DNA of 64,000 bases. Source: Anthopleura xanthogrammica. Lineage: Eukaryota > Cnidaria > Anthozoa > Actiniaria > Actiniidae. Positions 33,866 to 44,197 of this stretch are shown here, in pieces. The notes below the pieces were generated by a model. It was not told the DNA's origin and did not search any database. It saw only the letters and a program-made list of their open reading frames with translations. Position 1 is the first letter of the stretch, and each line of letters begins with the position of its first letter. A program made the translations under genes and the position numbers. The stretch is from positions 14,295,291 to 14,359,290 of the forward strand of contig OZ025206.1 in NCBI GenBank assembly GCA_964019055.1, read 5' to 3'.

Positions 33866-35175
33866 GGCATACTAAGCAGTTTACGTATCTTATAGTTAGT
33901 GTATAGGACACAGTGTATACCGTAGGGTGTACCTTATAGTTAGTATATAGGACACAGTGTATACCGTAGAGTGTACCTCATAGTCAGTACATAGGATACA
34001 GTGTATACCGTAGGGTGTACCTTATAGTTCTTATATTATAGGACACAGTGTATACCGTAGGGTGTACCTTATAGTTAGTATATAGGACACAGTGTGTACC
34101 GTAGGGTGTACCTTATAGTTAGTACATACTAGGACACAGTGTATACCGTAGGGTGTAACTTATAGTTAGTACATAGGACACAGTGCGTACCGTAGGGTGT
34201 ACCTTATAGTTTGTACATAGGACACAGTGCGAACCGTAGGGTGTACCTTATAGTTAGTACATAGAACACAGTGCGTACCGTAGGGTGTACCTTATAGTTA
34301 GTACATAGGACACAGTGTATACCGTAGGGTATATATACCTTATAGTTAGTATATAGGACACAGTGCGTACCGTAAGGTGTACCTTATAGTTAGTACATAG
34401 GACACAGTGTATACCGTAGGGTGTACCTTATAGTTAGTACATAGGACACAGTGTGTACCGTAGGGTATATATACCTTATAGTTAGTACATAGGACACAGT
34501 GTATACCGTAGGGTGTACCTTATAGTTAGTACATAGGACACAGTGTATACCGTAGGGTATATATACCTTATAGTTAGTACATAGGACACAGTGTATACCG
34601 TAGGGTGTACCTTATAGTTCGTATATTACAGGACACAGTTTATACCGTAGGGTGTACCTTATAGTTAGTACATATGACACAGTGCGTACCGTAGGGTGTA
34701 CCTTATAGTTAGTACATACGACACAGTGTATACCGTAGGGTGTACCTTATAGTTAGTATATAGGACACAGTGTATACCGTGGGGTGCACCTTATAGTTAG
34801 TACATACGACACAGTGTATACCGTAGGGTGTACCTTATAGTTAGTACATACGACACAGTGTATACCGTAGGGTGTACCTTATAGTTAGTACATAGGACAG
34901 TGTATACCGTAGGGTGTATCTTATAGTTAGTACATATGACACAGTGTATACCATAGGGTGTACCTTATAGTTAGTACATAGGACACAGTGCGTACCGTAG
35001 GGTGTACCTTATGGTTAGTACATAGGACACAGTGCGTACCGTAGGGTGTACCTTATAGTTAGTATATAGGACACAGTGTATACCGTAGGGTGTACCTTAT
35101 AGTTATTATATATATGACAGTATCTACCGTAGGGTGTAACCCTTAGTTAGTATATAGGACAAAGTGTGTAGTAGG
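33866..35175. repeat. 44-bp minisatellite, about 29 units
   Basis: The unit ACCTTATAGTTAGTACATAG, GACACAGTGTATACCGTAGG, GTGT repeats from shortly after the TAA at 33842 to about 35170. Variants include GTGCGTACC for GTGTATACC and a GTATATATACC expansion. If transcription continues past the stop codon, the array would form the 3' UTR. Confidence 0.95.
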
Positions 35176-36239
35176 GGGTAGTAACTTCCGTACAGTAAGT
35201 GTTCAGGCTTTAGATCACTCATTCTTTTATTAACTTTCTCAAACAATCTGTACATTTTTCATTTTCAATTTTAATCATCAGATTTTAAGACTTTTTCAAT
35301 GTTATTTCATGTTATCGTTTTACGGTTTCGACTCATACAATAGCGAATCGAACCAATCACCGTTTTTATGTAGTTTTTTTTCTCAGTAAAATTAAAATCT
35401 TGTCCCACAAACAACTACACATCATCTATACTACGATGATTACGAGGCAAATTTATCTTATTTTCTTAGGGCAGTTATAATTTAAAAAAAACAAACCATA
35501 AACCATGTTTCCCGATCAGCTGCTTTTTAAATTCTGAGAAATTATAGATAAAGCGTTGAGCTTGTGGGATATGGCAACGGTAACTAAGAGGAGTCGGAAC
35601 CATGAATTAATTATGATCGATTATCAGTATGTTTCTTATTAGACAATGCATCTTATAATATTATGTTTTCTTAAACTAGAATGTTTACTAGTTACTTCGT
35701 AATATGATTAGATCTCATTAATCCTTACCCAAGCTTTCAACAAGCCTTTGAGGTTGGGCTGACATTTAGAGTAGATTTTGTATGACTGTAAAAAAAAAGA
35801 AGCTTATTATCATAGGGATAGAATTGTTAGCGCGCGGTTTCGTGTCCATTTTGATTGACAGTAACCTCGCAATCGATGATTATGCTCAGTCAGTGACCGT
35901 GCCGTGTGCGCTTTGAATTCTTAGTCATACGTAATCTAATTTATATGAAAACTAACCCAATACAACGAAGCGTTTCTAAAGTATTTTTGTTGCATTTATA
36001 CGTTGAGACACGTTTGGCATTTAACAGCATTGTTTAATTAAACAGAACTCAATTTATGGAAATACTTAACGTTAGTAATATATTAAAAGTTCTCGTAAAT
36101 AATTGTTACAGTGAATAAACGGTCTTTTAAAGACCTTGTATAAATAATAGTTTTAGCTTTTCTATGAATCTTTTTTTTGCCTAGCCTCCATATATGTAAA
36201 TTTCGCTTGAGTAGCCTCACTCTTACTTATGAACTTGAA
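35176..36239. other. Gene-free spacer holding one dispersed repeat copy
   Basis: 35391-35600 is copy 2 of the repeat at 26160-26388 (AAATCTTGTCCCAC to GCAACGGTAACTAAGAGGAG). The rest is AT-rich and I see nothing coding in it. An AATAAA lies at about 36113 and could serve the upstream gene, but this is unproven. Confidence 0.65.
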
Positions 36240-36612
36240 TAGTCCCTACACAGTTCTCTGCGCAATCTTGAAAGATTGGCACGCCTACCATGAGGTGACC
36301 TTGTAATAGCCTACCTCCGAGATATGCGGAGGTGGGCTATTGTCGCGCACAAATGTTTCAATGTGAGGGTCAGTGCTAAATGCTCAGTGATTCGGGACAG
36401 GAAAAATTATACATTCAATTTAGCACGGAGCATCGTACTGAAACCTTTGTGGGTGACAAGAGAAGCATATCTTGGAAGTGGGCTATGATAAACACATGTG
36501 AATAATTCACATGTTAAAAAGGTCTCTATCATTATAAGGTCACCTCATGTCTCGCTTCGATGCAAAGACACGGCTACCTTTCAAGATGGCCCAGAAAACG
36601 TGAAGGGGACTA
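36240..36612. mobile_element. TA-type MITE with TAGTCCC ends, downstream of the filamin-like gene
   Basis: TAGTCCCTACACAGTTCTCT at the left and GAAGGGGACTA at the right are inverted termini. Inner arms carry CATGAGGTGACCTTGTAAT and ATTATAAGGTCACCTCATG, a near-perfect match. Related sequence occurs at 48090-48235 and 55197-55400. It lies about 140 bp past the stop of the minus-strand gene, so it may be in its 3' UTR. Confidence 0.85.
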
Positions 36613-36750
36613 TTGATAGGTTCATACATAATGACGTATCTACAGGCTTCTTTAAGATACTTCCTGCAGCAGTGCGGCAGTAAGATGCTAATGACCTGAG
36701 CAGGTCTATTTCTTTGACTGCTGAGTACACTATCATTATCTTCAGTTGTC

Positions 36751-39700
36751 TCAGTATTCCAAACATGAGTCAAACAATTCTTCTTTGTCCATTATAACAA
36801 CATCTTCATAGGTCCCGATGTACCGATCATCGACGAACAGCATTGGTGTGGATCTATGTCCTGCCTTTTTGAACACCTTTTCTCTCTGAACTCGGCTCAT
36901 TCCAACATCTAATGCAATCCAAGAATCAAAATCTGGCCGAGTAGAAATATGCTTTTCTTGTAGAAACGCGTCAAGGAGCTGCTTGTCTCGACGAGCCCTT
37001 TGTTTCATAGACGTAGCAGCATAGTACACCCTTATTTTTCCTCTGCCTCCAAGATCGTCTGGATCAGCGTCACCAGATGCGCTGAGTTCGTCCAGATTCA
37101 CATCGTTGATAAAAACCTTGAAAGGGCTCCCTCGAATTCCATTTTCGCCCCATTTGATAAAGATCTCGTAGGTGCCCGGTTCTGTTGGGATGTAAAGTAC
37201 CCGATGCTCGGTGTGGGTGTTCTTTTTCTCGCTTTTGACGTACGGGACAGGTATCGACACTGCGGGACAACTGATGCAAACACTTAAAGGACCTTTGGTA
37301 TTGTTGTCTGTGATAACGGTAAATTTCCCCACACGTCCTACCTCACCAGCTACAAGGCCAGGGCCCTCGGCAGAATTCATGGGAATTTCAAATGGGAAAT
37401 CACGAACCTGGACGACTGGAGTCGAGGAGTTTGAGGACTGCACGCTGTTAGCATCATTGGTTACACCTGATCCTGTGGTGTCCAGATTGGGTGCCTCTTT
37501 CATGGACTTGAATACTGGTAAAGCATTATCTCTTAATGTTTCATGCATCCCTGGGATTGATTCAAAAGATCCTGTCTTATTATTCTTTGTTACTGGGCCG
37601 TTTATTTCAGCGAGTACACCATTTTGTCCAGCATGTCCAGTCACGGACAAGTGAAAAGGGCTTCTCAAGATGTGCGCTCCACAGTATAAAACACTGATGA
37701 TGTACTCTCCTGGCTTAGTGGGAATATACTTGACAACATAAGTACTCTTACCGACAAATTTGACGCTCAATTCTGGTTTGTCGTCGTACCCGCCATCAAT
37801 GGGCTTGCACTCAATCGCTATGGTTATATCTGAGGCTTTGGCACTGTGTAGTTCTACAATAAACTCCGCTACCTTTCCTAGCTCTCCGCTCTTTAGACCG
37901 GACCCGTACGCCTTGCAGGCAGAACTCTCTCTATTGGAGTTGACCTTGTTGTTATTGGTGTCCCCTTTGATCAAGCTCTCGTATTTACAAAACAAAGCAA
38001 TGTAGGTTAGGATACTTAGTTCATCAATATGTGAAGTTGCGATGTCAAAAGGAGAGATGATCTGAGGTATGCCAAATTTGTCGTGAGCGACCTGAATCCC
38101 AAGTTTGACGTTCCCCTCGCAGTTGGTTTTATCAGAGTACAGATTCGAAACGATAGCGCCGGGCTGAAGGGCATTCACAAGCTCACAAATGGCAACTCCG
38201 TCTTTCCAGTCTTCGTCGAAGTTATTGATAGTTCTTTGGGGTAACTTTTGTCGCACCCATGATAGGATGAATTTTCGTGCTGAACTTTGAGTTTTGCCCA
38301 ACATGGCTCTTCTGCAAGGTTCGATGAGGTAGAATTCAATAAGAAACCAAACAAATGCTAGAAGAACATCAACAGAGCCTCGAGAAAGGCTATCCAAGTC
38401 TGAAAAGAACAGAAAAAAATAGAATTAAATTTTAATTTCTACATGTTGAACAATTAGGTAGCGTCTCACAGAGACAATAGCGAATGTTTTGGACACAAAT
38501 CATATGCTTTCATTCGTGTTAAACAACCTGCACTTTGGAATTATAGCTGTGTAAATAAAGATGATCTTACTAGCGTCATTCAAACTAGTAAAAAATATGA
38601 TTATATTCTATGCTTTCTATCGCATTATGGATGATTATTTGATTTCGCTACTGATAGCGAATCTCGCTCTCATAATGGAAATTTCCCCAACTTAATATCA
38701 TCATAGATCGCTAAAGAATGGATTGAATATGATTGAAATACTCAAACTTAAATAAGATTATCAAACCTTTGCATCTCGAGCTCAACCTCAAAGTCAATTT
38801 TCTGTTGGTATCAACCTTATAAAATCTCATCAGTTCAAGTAACCAATTTTTCTATTTGTGAATTATGAAGATCGCAAAAAATTCCCGACATTCGATGGAT
38901 CGAATAAAGTGCTTGAATCGAGTATATTTACAAATAAACAAAAAAACTTCGCACTTTTTCTAGGAAAACTTACTTATGCGTCAAACTTCTTTCTAACAAC
39001 TTCTCTCTGTACTTTTTTCGACCAGTAACGGAGAAACTACCTCAACTGAGAAACTTTCCCCTCTGTAGTCTCTACGGCTTCTTGGCAACATAAGATTTCT
39101 TTGTCGTTTCTGAAGACAGTCACCTGTTGCTCTTAAGATTTTTTTGAATTATAACAAGCAGTCGTAGCAGGTGGCTCGTATTCTTTTCAATTAACATTTT
39201 CAAAGAAATTCGCCAGAATGTCTGCGTCGCTTGCGGTTTTGGCTTGGGTTCATGTTTTCACTCTGAAAAAGGATTTCGAGATTATTTGGTAGGATTAGGT
39301 ATGTTTTTGCTTCTATCAGTTCGTACTGAGCAGTTAAATCAGCTAGTTTTTACCTTAAATGTTCCAAGAAACCTTTTGATTACGATACTCGATTTCTTAT
39401 GATATTTTAAAATCGCAGTCTGGCATAATAAATACTTAATATTTCTGTCGACTTTACTGAATTAATCGTAAGGGATAATTATAAGAATGACAGCGAGGAA
39501 AACATATTAAAAAAATGCAAATGCGAGATCATATTGAAAACAATAATTTTTCAAATATTATTGTACAAATTGTTAGTATTTCCTTGTGTTATAAGATATA
39601 TTTTTGTTGCAATAAATACAAAGCGAACAAGAAGATAAACAGCTTTATGGGGGAAGATATACTAAGGGAATATCTAATGGAAAAGCTGTTAGATCTAGAG

Positions 39701-41807
39701 TGCAAGCCTATTACCACACCTTCCAATACCATCATTCGATCTACCAAAACATGATCCATTGTACTCAGACGTATTATATGTTGGAACATGTTGAATGACA
39801 TGCTCCCTTGAGTCTCCATAATTATATTGCCATGAAAATAAAACCAGCTATCGATGCTGATAGCTTTGGAAATGATTCAAGAGACTAAACGAGTGCATTT
39901 CCAAAATAATTCTAAAATTCTACTGAATATATTTGTAGTTTGCGCCAACAGAGAAAAGAAAATTCTGTTCAATATGAATATTTCTTGTCGACGGCCATTC
40001 AAGATCGATGGCGAAGCCATTCATTCGCCGGTAAATATATTCTCTAAGAAACGATTGCAAACGGTATGTTTAATAGTGAATCGTACTCCAAAGATTTTGG
40101 TTTTCCATAGCTGTGATATCAAAAACTTCAAAGCTAAACCACAAGCCAAAAATAACGATAAAACTCATTCATTTCCTTAATATTAGACTTGCTGCAGCAT
40201 GCTAGGTCTTTGGACAAAAAAAAAACACCGAATAAATATTCCTTAAATTATAAAAGAGGTTTTGTCTGTTATATTATGGATTTCGAGTGAGTAAGATAAG
40301 AGTTTTACCTCATAGAAAAGTGTCCATGTTGTCCTTTTTTGCGGTGAACGGCTGTGAATCTCCACAGCGTTCGTTCCCGACAATAGCGGGAGGAAACTTT
40401 CGGTTTAATCATTTGTACAACGTGACGACTTGATGGTATAAAATTACCATAATGATATGGAAAGCGTTTGCGGTTGCAGCCTGGAAATCCTGTTTTTATA
40501 ATTCATAATATGTGCTTAAATGTTGAGGAAATAAAAGCCGATGGCAATAAAAAGTACCTTGCTTTCAAAGCCAGCTAATTCTTATCATAATTATTATAGT
40601 ACCTGCATCATCATCATCATCATCATCGCTATCATCATCTCTCTACAGTATCAATCTTCCCCAATCACAAAATAAAGTGAAAATGAAATTTATTTTTTTA
40701 AATAAAATATATCTAAAAAAATAGCGATTTCTAGTTTTCTAATTTTGAAACCCAACCCCAGGAGGTGCTAATGAAAATAATACTTAATAATAGTTTGTCC
40801 ATCAAGAATATCTTATATCTTAAAATTTCAATATTAAGTTTACATCGAGACTGATAGACAACCGCACTCATTTTGACAGATATTGTCTGGACTTGGAATG
40901 ATTTTGAAAATACAGATGGCTTGGTTGGCACGACCAAAATAAATATTACAATATCAATTCATTCATATTTTTTTACCAAATTTTGCACAAATGAAAACGA
41001 TGCCTTGGAAACTATTTTGAGTTCCTGCTTTCAAAAAGCAGATTAAAATACTGGAAAGAATATATTTATATTTTAAAAATACGAAATTTCCAATTTTTAA
41101 AGAATGTTTTATTTTTGCAGTATTGATTGTTTCGGAATAAATGTATTCCTTTCGCCAAAACAAATAACAAGCTTTTTTTGCATGTCGAAGCTTGCTGCTG
41201 GGCGTCCTGAGTTGCACACTTTTTATTTTTTTAAATATGGAAAAAGTTGCAAGAATTTTCACGACAGCCCTTTAAATATTGTCATGCCAAACTGCGACCC
41301 TGATTTCAATTCTTGGGAGTCAAAGCTTTCTCAAAAAATCCTTTATTTTCCCTCAACCCAAAACGACCATTTGCTTAGTACTCCATATTTGAATTCTCCC
41401 TCAACTAAAATGCGTCTATTTTAGAACAGTTACACAGCTAATTTACTAACTCCTTCTTAATAAACCTATGCTTAAGGCTTCGTTGTCTTACTAGAAATAT
41501 TAATTTGACCTTACTTACCCTCCTCTTTGATAACAGACGGAAAGTCTTCGCTCCTCAAGAACTCGAATATATTACTCCAACAATCCCTTTGTTTCAATCT
41601 AATTGGTTGAAGTCCTGAATATCGTATAGGTACCTTCCTCTCACTGAGGATTTCCAATAGTTTTATGGTTACAAAACAGTCTGCTAAGTCAATCAGATCG
41701 TCTATGAACAGAGAGCGTTGGTTCAAATGGAAGTTAACCCATTTCGTAAAGGCTCTTCGTCGAACGACTCTTGCTTGTCCACTGACCGATTCCAGTCTCA
41801 TTTCCAT
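36751..41807 (-). CDS. Filamin-like protein: CH-CH, two filamin repeats, C-terminal SH3BGR/glutaredoxin-like fold
   Basis: On the minus strand, exon 1 is 41807-41519 and exon 2 is 38399-36751. The donor GTAAGTAAGG and acceptor TTCTTTTCAG join in phase, giving 645 residues. CH1 (about 15-125) spans the junction, with RRAFTKWVNFHL in exon 1 and VDVLLAFVWFLIEFYL in exon 2. CH2 is about 136-240 (ARKFILSWVRQKLP, DEDWKDGVAICELVNALQPG). Such CH pairs bind actin. Two filamin Ig-like repeats follow, about 256-351 and 440-530, each ending G-x-x-I-x-x-SPF. The last 95 residues (KIRVYYAATSMK, STPMLFVDDRYIGTYEDV) fit the SH3BGR/glutaredoxin thioredoxin fold with a cis-proline TP but no CxxC, so binding rather than redox work is likely. 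Typical filamins have about 24 repeats and no such tail. Confidence 0.88.
38400..41518 (-). other. 3.1-kb intron of the filamin-like gene
   Basis: The intron joins the two coding exons in matching phase, so no missing exon is required. It contains a (CAT)n microsatellite at 40606-40628 and AT-rich unique sequence. Short open frames inside have no recognisable features. Confidence 0.7.
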
Positions 41808-44197
41808 TTTTCTGACGGTTTTGTAGTCGGCTTTGGTTTCCTAAGAAACACTGACACCAGTGTTTACATTAATTTACAGAAAATCATCACTTGTGTGAAA
41901 AAAGAAGAAGACAGCATTCGCAGTTTGTTCAATCACTGTTGAAAGGCTTCCAGTCGATAAATGATATTAGTTTGACCTCTTATTTTGTCACGGCAGACAA
42001 GGATACTGGAAAATCATTCATGATTGGCACAAGTGAGACTAGGACGCCATCTAGGGTCCTCTAGTGGCAGACTGTTAAGTCTTCTTTTCCTTGAACAAAT
42101 TCCACCGGTCTTCAGTGACACTCGCCTCTTGATATCCGGTATCCTTGGCGTAATCGTAATCTTCTTCTTTTTCGAAACTGTGATGATGTTCGATTCAGCC
42201 CTTTAAACACAAAATTCACGCGAACATAAATATTTTATGGTTGAATAATGATTTGCAGAGCTTGCAGGTTAGCGAATCCCACAAAAGGAACCACAAAACA
42301 AGCTAGTATCAGAGTTTTCAGTGGCTGAGAAAGAGAAAGTGCATGGGGAAAGTGCGTACGTACCTGACGCACTATGAATAACTTTAACCAGCCTGAGACA
42401 GTAATAAAACCAATAAATAGAAGGGGAGAAAATGAAGAAAGAAAGGTCGAAAGGATGGACGGAAAGTAGCCAAGGAAGAAAGTAGGGAAGGAATTGGGAT
42501 GGAAGAAAGGAGGGAGGAAGGAAAAAAAGGGATGGATAGATGTACTGTTGGCCATGGCAAGTGATGCATGGATACATGGAAAAGTAAAAAAAGAAAACAA
42601 CTGAAGAACTAAGAAAGAGAAACAAGAGCTAGAATAACTGATCACCACTGGTTAATTTAATGAAACAAGTTAATCTAATAATTAATATTTGAAAGATCAG
42701 GGGATGATTAAGAAAGATAACTAATAACATAGCAATAGGCATAGGTTCAGGAAATGATACAGTGTGATGATTCAAAAAGCTAGAAAAAGTGAACGAAAAA
42801 GGTCCTTTACTATACTTTTATGGATATTCCGCCTTTACTATATATAACGACGTCAAGGAAATGATAGCCTCATTGGCAGAGTATTCTATCAGTTGGTCCA
42901 GACTTTACATTACTAACTGATCGCGCTCGTTGGCCAAATGGACGAAAAGTATCTATTAATGCAAGTAAGTGGAAAAGTGCTCTTGGGAGTGCAACACCTT
43001 TTACTCCGACGAAGGACTAGCGTCCGAAACGTCAGTAAGTGATCTCTCTTATTTTTTACGGTGTAAAATTTAACTTTTTATCCATACTGCTTCTCTCAGA
43101 GTGATCTTTTCACTGTTATATCATAGAAGATGTTTTATTGTCATCCATGTAACGGTATATCCTATATATCCCTGTCTATAATGCATGCTTCATCTGTTTG
43201 TCATTATGAACAAATCGAGTGGAAATAAACTGCCGGATAAACAGGATCGGACACTTCTCTTTTTAGTTCATACCGAGACTGACCGTTAACAAATGCACTA
43301 CACGGTGATGGCACTCGTGTGTCTTCAGTTTTGCTCTGGTTTCGCGATCGAAATGATCTATCGCACCGATAGTCCGGCACCACGGTATATGGTATATAGT
43401 AAATAGCTGGGGGACAAACGTTATGTACCACTGAAAAATGACTCTGACCACGTTTGTCACACAACTATCAGGGTGACTGTTTGTGAGTTACACCTCCGAC
43501 CCCTCTTTGAGGCATTTTTCTAACCCGGAAATACACTCAATCAGCAGACAGTTATACAACGCTCACCTCGATGTTTTTATAGAGAAAATTGAAAAATAAA
43601 CTGGTACAAGATAACATTGTATAAACAACCCGAGAGGGCATTTAACGAATTGTCGCGTGACTCACTCGCTCGCCCCGTGACCGTCGTAATCAGTGGTCGT
43701 AATCAGAGAGAATTACAACAGCTCGCTAGCCGTTAAAGGTTGAGCAATTCCTAAAGAAAAAACCCACTTAAAATTGTTTATGTTCGATTTATGTGTTACT
43801 TGAAATATGACAATTTACTTATGCCCTCTGCTTCCTAACAATGACTGAGTGACAATGAGTGGTTTTGTCTAACTTTGTTCTCGCTACTCCAGTACTGTGC
43901 GTTGAATAACCGTTGCTTTTTCCACTCTTAGTTCTACAGATTTTACCGCAACCGCATAAAATTCACAAGAAAATAAATTAAAGATTAATTAAAACTGTTA
44001 TCTTGGTTATTTGTTCATGGAGTAATCTTTATTCCGCGATTTTTTCCGCAAGTCTGTCGTTGTCAAGCCAACATGGCCTGAATCACCAAGTGACACGTGT
44101 TTGTAAGAAGTGCGCGTGCGTAGCAAAGCGTGACCGTGACGATAGCGAAGTCTGGTGTCTAGTGTAGCTCTAGTCAAGTCATGTCCAGCACTCTACA
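41808..44197. other. Intergenic region with GA-rich tract and a retroelement trace
   Basis: This holds the divergent 5' sides of the filamin-like gene and DNAJC10. 42418-42540 is GA-rich low-complexity DNA. A possible Penelope-like remnant lies at about 42985-43200. Just upstream of DNAJC10, GTGACACGTGT (about 44091) contains an ACGTG core like that used by ER-stress bZIP factors, but one copy proves little. Confidence 0.5.
42985..43200 (+). mobile_element. Possible Penelope-like element end with hammerhead-like core
   Basis: CCGACGAAGGACTAGCGTCC followed by GAAACGTCAG (about 43006-43035) has the layout of a hammerhead core: CYGANGA, a GGAC/GTCC stem with a TAGC loop, then GAAA. Penelope-like retroelements are known to carry such ribozymes in their terminal repeats. 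Translated in one frame it reads SDEGLASETSVSDL. No reverse transcriptase or GIY-YIG frame was found beside it, so at most this is a terminal fragment. Confidence 0.42.

Noticed and set aside
29320..35175. CRISPR-like arrays
   Set aside because: Both arrays are head-to-tail minisatellites without unique spacers, in an animal gene.
41511..41518. Extension of filamin-like exon 1 by the codons after the donor
   Set aside because: GTAAGTAAGG is a strong donor. Joining to 38399 continues the CH1 fold in phase with VDVLLAFVWFLIEFYL.
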